From Ignavibacteriales bacterium (GTDB lineage Bacteria; Bacteroidota; Ignavibacteria; UBA10030), in contig JAPLFQ010000005.1 in assembly GCA_026390595.1 (NCBI GenBank), positions 1-64,000 of the forward strand: 64,000 nt of DNA, given 5' to 3'. Of this stretch, positions 1-7,504 are shown piece by piece (position 1 is the first letter of the stretch; every line of letters starts with the position of its first letter). A program made the translations under genes and the position numbers. The notes under the pieces are model-generated. The model saw nothing but the letters and a program-made list of their open reading frames with translations, was not told the origin of the DNA and did no database searches.

Positions 1-124
1 CTTCACCGCTCAGACCGGCAATGTATACATTGTGAAAGGCTTGATCTAGACCGATCAGTCCTGCTTCAAAATCCGCCACCCTAATGATTTTCGCGACCGG
101 CTTTCCACAGCATGACCCTGGCAT
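1..124 (-). CDS. Partial CDS, unknown small protein with CC motif
   Basis: Reading leftwards from an ATG at 124, a frame stays open for 41 codons to the window edge, so only the N-terminus is present. It begins MPGSCCGKPVAKIIRVADFE. A Shine-Dalgarno-like AGAGGTG lies six bases upstream of the ATG, which supports translation. It is on the same strand as the metal/redox operon to its right and about 120 bases beyond the ccdA-like stop, so it may be the last gene of that operon. The vicinal cysteine pair near the N-terminus suggests metal or thiol chemistry, but I do not recognise the family and cannot assign a function. Confidence 0.5.
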   Translation of the reverse strand, partial: MPGSCCGKPVAKIIRVADFEAGLIGLDQAFHNVYIAGLSGE

Positions 125-214
125 GAGACACCTCTGTTCTCTGCAATACGATCAACATGAACATTCGAGATAAAGCTGTTGTAACAAGCAACCCCATCGC
201 AATATTTCCCTCAC

Positions 215-234
215 CTTGAATCGATAGATTCAAG
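215..234 (-). other. Hairpin after the ccdA-like gene
   Basis: A perfect 8-bp inverted repeat (CTTGAATC and GATTCAAG) around a GATA loop lies 10 bases past the stop of the leftward ccdA-like gene. No T-run follows on that strand, so it is more likely an mRNA 3' structure or processing site than a full intrinsic terminator. Confidence 0.4.
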
Positions 235-244
235 TGGGCTGATC

Positions 245-946
245 TCAAAATGCGGTGTAAAGATAGTACACTCCAGCCAAGACTACGAGCGCGCCCGCAC
301 CCCGCTTAAGGTACGTCGCGCCTCTTGACTGTTCTGTCCAATTGAGATACTTCTGGACTGTTCCCGCTGCGCCTCCGGCAATGGCAATGACGGCACAGTG
401 CCCTGCCCCGAACGCCGCGATCAACGAGAAAGCACGCATCGGATCCGTGGATGCAATGCTGAACACAACGCCAAGCACCGGCGCCATATAGGCGAAGGTG
501 CAAGGGCCGAGCCCAATGCCGAAGATCAGGCCCAGAAGCAACGCGCCTTTCCATCCTTGAGCATAGGATGTTTGCGGGACAAACCTGCCCCATGAGAGAG
601 TGATGACGTCCATGAGATAGAGACCAACAACGAAAAACACTCCTGCCACGATGATATTGCCCCACACGCCGACATCTCCCATCATCCGACCTGCTGATGC
701 TGTGACCGCACCGATGAGCCCGATCGTGATGAGAATACCGAGGGCAAAGACGAGGGAGAGCGAGTACGAGCGCCTCACCCCTTGCTGTCCCTGGCTGCTG
801 ATATATCCGATGACAAGGGGAATGCTGGAGAGGTGACATGGACTGAGCAGAATGCTTACAACACCCCATCCCAACGCGGCTACGAGCGCAATTCCGAACG
901 GCTCACTCAGGGCTGTTGTCAACCATGTGAAGAGGCTGTCAAGCAT
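245..946 (-). CDS. ccdA: CcdA-type cytochrome c biogenesis/thiol-disulfide transporter
   Basis: A 233-residue polytopic membrane protein with about six hydrophobic segments. CcdA/DsbD-beta proteins carry electrons from cytoplasmic thioredoxin across the inner membrane to periplasmic thiol proteins. The two hallmark cysteines are visible: C37 in LSPCHLSSIP and C149 in GLGPCTFAYMAP, each followed by proline-containing stretches typical of the family. Length matches stand-alone CcdA. It starts four bases after the stop of the exported thioredoxin-like gene upstream, so the two are probably co-translated and CcdA likely reduces that protein. It is a late gene of the ArsR-headed operon, which suggests a redox role in metal or metalloid stress rather than only cytochrome maturation. 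Confidence 0.88.
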   Translation of the reverse strand: MLDSLFTWLTTALSEPFGIALVAALGWGVVSILLSPCHLSSIPLVIGYISSQGQQGVRRSYSLSLVFALGILITIGLIGAVTASAGRMMGDVGVWGNIIVAGVFFVVGLYLMDVITLSWGRFVPQTSYAQGWKGALLLGLIFGIGLGPCTFAYMAPVLGVVFSIASTDPMRAFSLIAAFGAGHCAVIAIAGGAAGTVQKYLNWTEQSRGATYLKRGAGALVVLAGVYYLYTAF

Positions 947-949
947 TTC

Positions 950-1342
950 TCACCTCCCCGTTTGGATCTTCAGTCCCTGCTTCTGAAGGAGCTTGTCGAT
1001 CTCGGATTCGGGATAAAATCCCTCGTGACGAAAGAACTCCTTGCCCGCGGCATCCAGGAAGACCTGTGTCGGAATAAGCTTGATACCGTATTGTTCCGCA
1101 TATTTTCGCTGCTCGGACTTCCAAACGTCATAGAACACTACTTTGATTTGTTCGCCGAATTTTTTCTCGATGGCCTTCATCACGGGCTGCATTTGACGAC
1201 ATGGAATGCAGTTGACCGAGCCAAGCTCCACAAATGTGACAGGACTTTTCTTGTCAACTGCTGCAGAGGGTTTTTTCTGGGATAAGGTAGTCTGTGCTGT
1301 AATGACGAGTGCAATTGTTGCTATGACATAATGGATTCTCAT
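950..1342 (-). CDS. Exported thioredoxin-like protein (CIPC)
   Basis: A 130-residue thioredoxin-fold protein. The start is placed at the ATG at 1342 (MRIHYVIATIAL), because a hydrophobic signal segment begins there and GAAAGAG lies just upstream; a longer frame to 1363 would overlap the previous gene. Residues 1-21 form a likely signal peptide or anchor. The redox motif CIPC is at C45-C48 in the sequence SVNCIPCRQM, and a cis-proline appears in LIPTQVF. It should act in the periplasm, recycled by the adjacent CcdA-like protein. It starts two bases after the stop of the upstream small redox protein. Its natural substrate is unknown. Confidence 0.85.
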   Translation of the reverse strand: MRIHYVIATIALVITAQTTLSQKKPSAAVDKKSPVTFVELGSVNCIPCRQMQPVMKAIEKKFGEQIKVVFYDVWKSEQRKYAEQYGIKLIPTQVFLDAAGKEFFRHEGFYPESEIDKLLQKQGLKIQTGR

Positions 1343-1344
1343 AT

Positions 1345-1581
1345 TCACTCTTTCTTCAACCATTGTAGAAGTTGTTCATCCTTGGGTACACTGCCGAAAC
1401 TTTTGAGGACGCCGTTGATAACCAATCCTGGCGTCATCATAACTCCATATTGCATAATTTCTTTCAGGTCGGTGACCTTTTCGATTTCCAGGTGCAGTTG
1501 ATTTGCTTCATCCAGCTGACGCACTTTTTGCTCGAGCGCCTTGCACTTGCTGCATCCGGATCCGAGAACCTTGACATTCAT
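1345..1581 (-). CDS. Small redox-active disulfide (thioredoxin-fold) protein
   Basis: A 78-residue mini-thioredoxin of the redox-active disulfide protein 2 type. The start is the ATG at 1581 (MNVKVLGSGCSKCK), five bases after a strong GGAGGA ribosome binding site; the frame extends further upstream but without coding character. C10 and C13 form CSKC at the start of helix 1, and TPGLVING carries the cis-proline. These proteins are commonly found beside ArsP_1 (DUF318) permeases and ArsR regulators, as here. It is paralogous to the protein at 2636-2884. A role as thiol or metal chaperone or reductant for the permease is inferred. Confidence 0.83.
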   Translation of the reverse strand: MNVKVLGSGCSKCKALEQKVRQLDEANQLHLEIEKVTDLKEIMQYGVMMTPGLVINGVLKSFGSVPKDEQLLQWLKKE

Positions 1582-1616
1582 ATATCCTCCTCGATGATTC
1601 GACTGCCGTCCGATCG

Positions 1617-2639
1617 TCAATAGACGATGTTAAAAAGATAGCCAACGATGATGATGCCGAACGCAACTACGCCGACGAAGATAAAAATCAGTGGTAGCTT
1701 GAGGACTTTGCGTAGTATGATGGTTTCCGGAAGCGAAAGGCCGATCACAGACATCATAAAAGCCAGGGCGGTACCGAGCGACGCCCCCTTTGCCAGCAGC
1801 GCCTGCACAATCGGGATGATTCCTGCTGCGTTCGAATACAGCGGCACACCGATCAGCACGGCCACGGGAACGGACCACCAGGCGGATTTTCCCATCAATC
1901 CTGCCATGAAGTTTTCCGGCACGTAGCCATGGATGCCCGCTCCTACTCCAATACCTACAAGCAGGTAGGGCCATACCTTTCCCACGATATCGCTGACCGC
2001 GGAATATCCCGACTGAATCCGGTCACGGAAGTCAGGCGCGGCTTCCTCCATTCCAGGATTGGTTGAGTGGATCTGATAGACCCAGTCCTCCACAAACCTT
2101 TCCACTTTGAGTTTTCCAATCACGAACCCGGCTGAGATTGCGATGACGAGACCTGTGCCGACATACAGCAGCGCAGTTTGCCATCCAAACAGTCCCCACA
2201 GCAGAACAACCGCTATCTCATTGATCATCGGCGCAGCAATAAGGAATGAAAACGTGACGCCCAGCGGAATGCCTGCCTCAACAAATCCTATAAAGAGTGG
2301 AACCGCTGAACAGGAACAGAAGGGCGTAACGATTCCAAGCAAGCTTGCGAGCATGTTCCCTGCGAACAAAGACTTGCCGCCGAGCATGGCACGTGTACTT
2401 TCAGGTGAGAAATACGAGCGCACGATACCTACGACGAACACAACCAGCGTCAGCAGGAGCAACACTTTGGGGACTTCGTAAACGAAAAAGCGCACGGCCT
2501 CGGTCAGTCGTTCCCCCTGCGGCAGTCCTGTCACGAGCACGAGTGCATCTGCCGCTTGTTGCAGGACGGCATACAGCGCGATCCAGAGTGGAAGAAGTAC
2601 TACAACTGAGCCAAGAAGATGTTTTTCAACAAGTTTCAT
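1617..2639 (-). CDS. ArsP_1 (DUF318) family permease, metal/organoarsenical efflux
   Basis: A 340-residue inner-membrane permease with roughly eight to ten hydrophobic segments. The family signature is seen at TPFCSCSAVPLFIGF (C108, C110), followed by a glycine- and proline-rich helix GIPLGVTFSFLIAAPMINE. Known members export trivalent organoarsenicals or, in other lineages, copper/zinc; the substrate here cannot be read from sequence. Its ATG overlaps the stop of the upstream small redox gene by four bases (ATGA), and a related small redox gene follows it, so permease and thiol proteins are translationally linked. The ArsR-type repressor at the head of the operon supports metal/metalloid-inducible expression. 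Confidence 0.85.
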   Translation of the reverse strand: MKLVEKHLLGSVVVLLPLWIALYAVLQQAADALVLVTGLPQGERLTEAVRFFVYEVPKVLLLLTLVVFVVGIVRSYFSPESTRAMLGGKSLFAGNMLASLLGIVTPFCSCSAVPLFIGFVEAGIPLGVTFSFLIAAPMINEIAVVLLWGLFGWQTALLYVGTGLVIAISAGFVIGKLKVERFVEDWVYQIHSTNPGMEEAAPDFRDRIQSGYSAVSDIVGKVWPYLLVGIGVGAGIHGYVPENFMAGLMGKSAWWSVPVAVLIGVPLYSNAAGIIPIVQALLAKGASLGTALAFMMSVIGLSLPETIILRKVLKLPLIFIFVGVVAFGIIIVGYLFNIVY

Positions 2640-2884
2640 TGCGGGCTCTGGTGGGCGAGGAGAATTTCTTTCAGCTTTTCCACAGGCGGCACAAAACCCG
2701 CCAGGACTACCTTCTCGTCAATGACCAGACCGGGCGTCTTCAGAATGCCATACGCGGCGATATCCTGATAGGCCTCCACTTTTTCGATTGTCGCTTGAAG
2801 ATGAAGTTCGCTCAACGCTTCCTCTGTGCGACGGTGGAGTGTCTTGCAGTTCATGCAGCCTGATCCAAGAACCTTGATATTCAT
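2636..2884 (-). CDS. Small redox-active disulfide (thioredoxin-fold) protein, paralogue
   Basis: An 82-residue mini-thioredoxin starting at the ATG at 2884 (MNIKVLGSGCMNCK), with AGGAGAA about ten bases upstream. C10-C13 give the CMNC redox motif and KTPGLVIDEK contains the cis-proline. It closely resembles the protein at 1345-1581, so the permease gene is flanked by two related thiol proteins, probably from duplication. Its stop overlaps the permease start by four bases. It follows the ArsR-type regulator within 30 bases and is thus the first structural gene of the operon. Confidence 0.83.
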   Translation of the reverse strand: MNIKVLGSGCMNCKTLHRRTEEALSELHLQATIEKVEAYQDIAAYGILKTPGLVIDEKVVLAGFVPPVEKLKEILLAHQSPQ

Positions 2885-2912
2885 TATCTGTTGTTCTCCT
2901 ATGGACACGTCG

Positions 2913-3224
2913 TTATGCTTTGAGGGCTTCTGCCTTTTTTTCTGATTCAAGCCTGGCAATGGCAGCGGCAACGTCAAGTATCTTGAAGATGCGGTCGTCA
3001 GTTACCTTGAAGTTTACCCGCAATCCGTCTTTCCACGACGTGAGAATGCCTGCATGGACAAGGATTTTTAGATGGCGGGAGAGGTTCGACTGTTCAAGCT
3101 CCAGCGCGGGAGCGAGCTCGCAATTGCAGAGAACGTCCTTCCGGAGGAGCTCAACGATGCGAATGCGATTTGGATGTGCGAGTGCGACCAGGATTTCTGC
3201 CTTTAAGTCTGCCGATTTCTTCAT
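2913..3224 (-). CDS. ArsR/SmtB-family metal-sensing repressor
   Basis: A 103-residue winged-helix regulator. The start is the ATG at 3224 (MKKSADLKAEILVALAHPNR) with GGAGAA a few bases upstream; an in-frame extension to 3356 has no coding support. The HTH is at about residues 35-65 (SNLSRHLKILVHAGIL). C33 and C35 in DVLCNCEL sit where As(III)/Sb(III)-sensing ArsR proteins hold their alpha-3 cysteines, so a thiophilic metalloid or metal is the likely inducer. It heads the leftward operon with the permease and thiol proteins. A perfect palindrome overlapping its promoter at 3247-3268 is the likely operator, giving autoregulation. Confidence 0.87.
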   Translation of the reverse strand: MKKSADLKAEILVALAHPNRIRIVELLRKDVLCNCELAPALELEQSNLSRHLKILVHAGILTSWKDGLRVNFKVTDDRIFKILDVAAAIARLESEKKAEALKA

Positions 3225-3246
3225 CGTTTCTCCGTGAGTAGTAGAG

Positions 3247-3268
3247 TATATGAGTATATGCTCATATA
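3247..3268 (-). promoter_or_regulatory. ArsR-type operator palindrome
   Basis: A perfect inverted repeat TATATGAG-N6-CTCATATA lies 22 bases upstream of the arsR-like start and overlaps its probable promoter. On the minus strand its core reads TATGAGCATATACTCATA. The same 18-base core, with one change, recurs at 31473-31490 in front of the DUF134/ArsP_2 operon. Repressor identity is inferred from position. Confidence 0.72.
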
Positions 3269-3463
3269 GTATGCCAGACGGAATGCCCACGAATTTGGGC
3301 CACGGAACGTCGAAACACTCCGCCAGCTTCCCGCGTGTGAGAATCACTTCCAGCAATTAGGACGAAGCGAACGACGCTGCATGATGGTTCGACATACAAC
3401 AGAAAAGGAAGGCAGTCAATGTGAGGTGAGGTGAGGTTCATCCATCGTTTTCGACAAGACAAC

Positions 3464-3489
3464 AAGGGAGACCCCGGGAGGTCCCCCTT
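3464..3489 (-). terminator. Probable intrinsic terminator of the haem/T9SS gene
   Basis: A GC-rich hairpin with 10-base arms (minus strand AAGGGGGACC and GGTCTCCCTT, one G-U pair) and a six-base loop sits 23 bases past the stop of the leftward gene ending at 3513. The following minus-strand sequence GTTGTCTTGTCG is moderately T-rich, so termination is likely but not textbook. Confidence 0.55.
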
Positions 3490-3512
3490 GATGCCAAAAC
3501 GACGTGCAGGTA

Positions 3513-4616
3513 TTACTTGAGAAGTGTGAGTTTCTTTGTTGCGGAGAAACGTCCCGCCTGCATGCGACAGAAATACGGTCCGCTGGCCACTCGTCCTCCA
3601 GCATTGTCTTTTCCATCCCATTCAACTGCGTATCGGCCCGACTCGTGATGTTCCGACGCAACCACATTGCGCACCAGACGCCCGTGGATATCGTAAATCG
3701 CGATATCTACGGTTGCTGCAGCCGGAATTGCGAACTGAATCCGCGTTTGCGGATTGAACGGGTTTGGATAGTTGTTCTCGAGCTCGTAGCCTGCCGGGAC
3801 GCCTTCAAGCTCCGCAACATGCGTCGTGCCTGTCCTGTGGTCGCCGTGGCACTGCGTGCACTCCATTTTTGCAGTGATGGTGCCGCTGTGGCAGCCTTTG
3901 CACTCGGCAATGATCGCCGGCGAAGCAAAGAGCGGAGTGAACTTCGAAGCCAATTTGTCGTTCAGGATCTTTGCGGCGTATGCGGCAACGTCGCCCGTGA
4001 GGCGGGCACAGCGTTCTTTGCGCTCTGTTGAGCTCTCAGTGAACTTGGCGCTCTTGCACCATTCTGCGATCGAGGCGTGGCAGAGAATGGAGCCGGAGGT
4101 ATTCTGGGCGAGAGTCTGTGTGTATTTGTTCTGCGTGTATTTCGATTGAACACCGTACTGGTTGCTGATGTCTGTGGGGAATTTTGTCTGCGTGTACCAT
4201 CCGAATACCTCGCTCTCCAATGCAGAGCCATCAGCTTTCACGGAGACAAGTGCGATGAACGCCGCTGCACCAGCCACCGCGCCGCACGTCCCACCCCAGC
4301 TCGCTCCACCACCGCCACCCCATAACATAAGTCCGGTTGGGAATGATGTGTAGGGTTCTCCCGCGACATCCGCGCTTGCTTTCACAAGCGCTGCGAATGC
4401 GCCGAAGCAGCATCCGCCGTATGTGGCGTCGTAGTACAGATCGTGTCCCAGAATCCGGACTTTCTCGACGTCAAGTGCCTGATACGGATATGGCCAGGCA
4501 GCATTGGTGCCTGCCATCGCTTTGTTCATGAGGGAATCAGCAGCCACCACGCCAACGACGGCTCCTGCCGCGTATTTTGACCCTGATGATAGAAAATCTT
4601 TTCGTGAAATCTTCAT
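3513..4616 (-). CDS. Secreted C_GCAxxG_C_C-type haem protein with T9SS sorting domain
   Basis: A 367-residue protein. The start is the ATG at 4616, five bases after GGAGG. Residues 1-35 are an export signal with a Tat-like SRKDFL motif, although RK replaces the usual RR. A C_GCAxxG_C_C-like region follows (ATYGGCCFGAFAALVKA, C69-C70; GGTCGAVAGA, C111; further cysteines at about 179, 187 and 203). Two haem c sites come next, CKGCH at 239-243 and CTQCH at 253-257. Residues about 276-367 form a type IX secretion sorting domain (ENNYPNPFNPQTRIQF). This implies a cell-surface or released haem protein with redox chemistry. It follows the MarR gene by 11 bases and is probably co-transcribed with it. 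The substrate is unknown. Confidence 0.78.
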   Translation of the reverse strand: MKISRKDFLSSGSKYAAGAVVGVVAADSLMNKAMAGTNAAWPYPYQALDVEKVRILGHDLYYDATYGGCCFGAFAALVKASADVAGEPYTSFPTGLMLWGGGGGASWGGTCGAVAGAAAFIALVSVKADGSALESEVFGWYTQTKFPTDISNQYGVQSKYTQNKYTQTLAQNTSGSILCHASIAEWCKSAKFTESSTERKERCARLTGDVAAYAAKILNDKLASKFTPLFASPAIIAECKGCHSGTITAKMECTQCHGDHRTGTTHVAELEGVPAGYELENNYPNPFNPQTRIQFAIPAAATVDIAIYDIHGRLVRNVVASEHHESGRYAVEWDGKDNAGGRVASGPYFCRMQAGRFSATKKLTLLK

Positions 4617-4627
4617 GAGAACCTCCT

Positions 4628-5107
4628 TCAAGTATTAGTTTGTACGTGAGACGATTCTGTGGTACTGCGTGCAGTTTCGGTATGGACAGGAACCTCGTTC
4701 GAGGTGATCGTGCGGACACAACCCATAAACTGAGATCGTCGTTCTTCAGGGAGGAGCTGCAGAAGAGCTATAGCAATTTCTTCGGCCCTTGATTGGACGC
4801 TTTCGACTAACTTGAGACCGGCGTCAGTAAGCGTCAATCGTTCCGTTCGACGATCCGGATCACCAAGCGCCCTTTCAATGAGGCCCCGCTCCTGGAGTGC
4901 GGACAACAGTTTTGAGAGAGTACTCTTGTGAACATCGAGTTTCTCGGCGAGACTGCCGGCCGATTCCGGATGATCGAGGTACAGAAACAGCAAGCACTCC
5001 AACTGATAGACCGGGAGAGCCGCTGTCTTTGCCAATGTGTTCTGAACGCGATGATTCCAGAGACCAAGCCTTATGATCTCAACCGCCGCTCTTTTGTATT
5101 CTTCCAT
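4628..5107 (-). CDS. MarR-family transcriptional regulator
   Basis: A 159-residue winged-helix regulator. The HTH is at about residues 48-75 (SAGSLAEKLDVHKSTLSKLLSALQERGLI), followed by the wing with the DPDRRTERLTLTDAG signature typical of MarR. The long C-terminal helix is present. It lies directly upstream of the haem/T9SS gene on the same strand and is divergent from the methyltransferase/radical SAM cluster starting at 5365. The 257-base spacer could therefore hold promoters for both directions. The inducer is unknown; the gene context suggests redox or thiol-reactive compounds. Confidence 0.85.
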   Translation of the reverse strand: MEEYKRAAVEIIRLGLWNHRVQNTLAKTAALPVYQLECLLFLYLDHPESAGSLAEKLDVHKSTLSKLLSALQERGLIERALGDPDRRTERLTLTDAGLKLVESVQSRAEEIAIALLQLLPEERRSQFMGCVRTITSNEVPVHTETARSTTESSHVQTNT

Positions 5108-5364
5108 GATTCTGTCCTAAGATGAATTGTTATATAAATGCAACTTTTGTTCCATACTTACAGTTGGCGTTTTCTCAGCGTAATGGGCGTTTTTTTCAAA
5201 ATTCGCATGTTTGATGCGTTGAGTATTTCAACGACTGTAGATTTACTCTGCATTTGTGAATCTTCTTCAGTTTTTGCGCATCTCAACTGAGCGAGAGTTC
5301 ACTCCTATGCACCGGCGGATCGAATGATCTGATATCCTGAATAAGACAACCGACAAAGGGAAAC

Positions 5365-6009
5365 ATGGACACAATCGAAATAGACAAGAGATACACACAA
5401 TTGGCGGAGCAGGAATGCTGTCTTTCCTGCGGCGGGGCATTGGACCTGAGCCAACCGAAGGTTGGGGAAGTTTGTGTTGATCTGGGATGTGGCAAGGGGA
5501 CCGATCTGATACGATTGCGTGAGGCGGTTGGAGACGGCGGCTCTGTCTATGGTGTCGACATTTCTGACGGAATGCTCGCGAAGGCGAGAAAGAACATCGA
5601 GAAATTCGGGTACACGAACGTTTCACTTGTCCGATCGGAGCTCGAGAGTATACAACTGCAGGGGGAGCTCGCAGATCTTATCATCTCCAATTGCACTATT
5701 AACCACGCCAAAGATAAGCGTGCGGTGTGGTCAGAAATTCATCGGATCCTGAAAAAGGGGGGGCGATTCGTCGTGAGCGACATCTACTCCAGCGATCCGG
5801 TCCCCGCGGAATATGCAAACGATCCGGTTGCTGTCGCCGAATGCTGGGCCGGAGCGATTACAAAGGGAGAATACATGAAGATTCTGACTGAGGCAGGATT
5901 CAAAGACATCAGCATAGTTGAAGAGAGCAAGCCATACGCGAAGGGAAAAGTCACCGTGGTAAGCTTCACGGTACAAGCGAAGAAGTCATCGTGCAATTGC
6001 GGATCCTGA
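5365..6009 (+). CDS. ArsM-like SAM-dependent methyltransferase
   Basis: A 214-residue class I methyltransferase. The start follows AAAGGGAAAC directly. SAM-binding motif I is VDLGCGKGTD (G41-G45), with VYGVDISDGM as motif II. ISNCTINHAKDKRA (C110) and AECWAGA (C160) match the SNC and C-x-AGA segments that hold the two As(III)-binding cysteines in arsenite methyltransferases, but the protein is much shorter than typical ArsM. Extra cysteines are at C18/C19/C22 and at the C-terminus (SSCNCGS, C210/C212). It is the first gene of a cluster with a short Cys peptide, a radical SAM maturase and a thioredoxin reductase fusion. Either a metalloid or the peptide thiols could be the substrate; this is not decided by sequence. 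Confidence 0.8.
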   Translation: MDTIEIDKRYTQLAEQECCLSCGGALDLSQPKVGEVCVDLGCGKGTDLIRLREAVGDGGSVYGVDISDGMLAKARKNIEKFGYTNVSLVRSELESIQLQGELADLIISNCTINHAKDKRAVWSEIHRILKKGGRFVVSDIYSSDPVPAEYANDPVAVAECWAGAITKGEYMKILTEAGFKDISIVEESKPYAKGKVTVVSFTVQAKKSSCNCGS

Positions 6010-6040
6010 TCGGGTCCGTGCATTCAGAAAGGAGGTCTCT

Positions 6041-6136
6041 ATGAAATCTCTGATCACAACAAACACGACCACTGCAACGAGCACAGCGCAGTGCTGTGCA
6101 AAAACGTCAAAAAACGCGGCAGGTTGTCACGACTAA
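6041..6136 (+). CDS. Candidate RiPP precursor: 31-residue Cys-containing peptide
   Basis: A short frame of 31 codons preceded by an ideal Shine-Dalgarno (AAAGGAGGT, 6028-6036, four bases before the ATG), the best ribosome binding site in this cluster. It starts MKSLITTNTTTATSTA and ends AQCCAKTSKNAAGCHD. The Thr/Ser/Ala-rich N-terminal part could be a leader and the CC...C tail a core. It lies 31 bases after the methyltransferase stop and 48 bases before a radical SAM/SPASM gene, the usual placement of a precursor peptide. It is too short for standard gene callers. Translation is supported by the ribosome binding site and position only; no known precursor family is recognised. Confidence 0.6.
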   Translation: MKSLITTNTTTATSTAQCCAKTSKNAAGCHD

Positions 6137-6184
6137 TTCACGAGCGACAATTCTCATCAGTATGGCTTAGCTTTCTCTCCTCCC

Positions 6185-7504
6185 ATGAAATTCTCACAAC
6201 ACAACATCTTCTCAAAGATTGCGGATTCCGATGAATACTTCATCGTGAACCTGCTTTCCGGCAACGCAGACATCCTCTCAGCGGACAAAGCGCTGGAGAT
6301 TCTCGATCAGCGGTACACAGATGTCGACGAGTATGTCGCCAAGGGATACTTGAGCGACGAGGCAGAGGAAACCACGTTGTTTCGGAAGAGATACGCGGAC
6401 TTTCTTGATGAGCGTGACAACGATGAAGTACAGCTCTTTTTCGTCCCCTGGTATTCATGCAATTTCGCTTGCGGGTACTGTTACCAGGAAGGGTATGAAA
6501 ACGAGCACGGCGAGCCTGGCGCTGAGATCGTCGATTCTTTCTTCCAGTATGTGCAGAAGGAGTTCGCCGGCAGAAAGAAGTACATCACGGTGTTCGGCGG
6601 GGAGCCGCTGCTTTCAGGCACAAAATACAGGAACACAATCAGGCGCTTGCTCGACAGAGCACAAGAGGCCGGCCTGGAGACCGCCTTTGTGACCAACGGC
6701 TATAACCTTCAGGAATATGTCGACACTCTGAAGGAATACCGTATTCGTGAAATTCAGGTGACGCTCGATGGGCCGGAACAGCTCCACAACATCCGTCGTC
6801 CGTTGAAAGGGGGCGGCTCGACGTTCGAACACATCGCCGCCGGTATCGACAAAGCCCTTGAACACAATCTCACGATCAACCTGCGCGTCGTTGTCGACCG
6901 GCAGAACATCACAGCTCTTCCTGCTCTTGCACAATTTGCGATCGATAAGGGGTGGACACAACACCCGCAATTTAAGACGCAGCTCGGGCGGAACTATGAG
7001 CTTCATTACTGCCAGACCGATCGGTCCAAATTGCTGACCCGCGTGGAAATGTTCCAGGAGCTCTACACGCTCATCCAAGCACACCCGGAGGTTCTTCAAT
7101 TTCACAAACCAGCATTTTCAATTGCCAAATTTCTCTTCGAGAATGGAGAACTCCCCAGCCCGCTGTACGACTCGTGTCCCGGCACGAAGACGGAATGGGC
7201 ATTTGACTACACCGGTACTATCTACTCGTGTACAGCAACCGTAGGGAAGAAAGAAGAGGCCCTTGGCACGTTCTATCCCACGGTGTCGAAACGGGAAGAA
7301 CTGATTGAGCGATGGCAAGAACGTGACGTTACGTCAATCAAGAAATGTGAATCTTGCAACGTGCGTCTCGCTTGCGGCGGGGGCTGTGCGTCGGTCGCTT
7401 TCAACGGAACGGGGAACATCCTTTCACCCGATTGCCGTCCCATCAAGGAACTGCTGGAAATGGGGATGTCCACATACTTTAAAAGGGAGTTCGTTCAGCC
7501 ATGA
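6185..7504 (+). CDS. Radical SAM/SPASM peptide maturase-like protein
   Basis: A 439-residue protein. Residues 1-80 form an N-terminal domain (MKFSQHNIFSKIADSDEYFI) like the peptide-recognition regions of maturases. The radical SAM cluster motif is C92-x3-C96-x2-C99 (CNFACGYCYQ), followed by VFGGEPLL. The C-terminal SPASM region has C at about 330 (DSCPG), about 348 (YSCTATVG), then CESC (about 389-392), LACGGGC (about 398-402) and SPDC (about 416), enough for two auxiliary Fe-S clusters. Such enzymes mostly make C-C or C-S bonds on ribosomal peptides. No strong Shine-Dalgarno precedes the ATG. Its end overlaps the next gene by four bases (ATGA). The adjacent short peptide is the obvious candidate substrate. 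Confidence 0.85.
   Translation: MKFSQHNIFSKIADSDEYFIVNLLSGNADILSADKALEILDQRYTDVDEYVAKGYLSDEAEETTLFRKRYADFLDERDNDEVQLFFVPWYSCNFACGYCYQEGYENEHGEPGAEIVDSFFQYVQKEFAGRKKYITVFGGEPLLSGTKYRNTIRRLLDRAQEAGLETAFVTNGYNLQEYVDTLKEYRIREIQVTLDGPEQLHNIRRPLKGGGSTFEHIAAGIDKALEHNLTINLRVVVDRQNITALPALAQFAIDKGWTQHPQFKTQLGRNYELHYCQTDRSKLLTRVEMFQELYTLIQAHPEVLQFHKPAFSIAKFLFENGELPSPLYDSCPGTKTEWAFDYTGTIYSCTATVGKKEEALGTFYPTVSKREELIERWQERDVTSIKKCESCNVRLACGGGCASVAFNGTGNILSPDCRPIKELLEMGMSTYFKREFVQP

Noticed and set aside
245-634. Long frames opposite ccdA and other conserved genes
   Set aside because: They are shadow frames of well-supported genes, without ribosome binding sites or family signatures.
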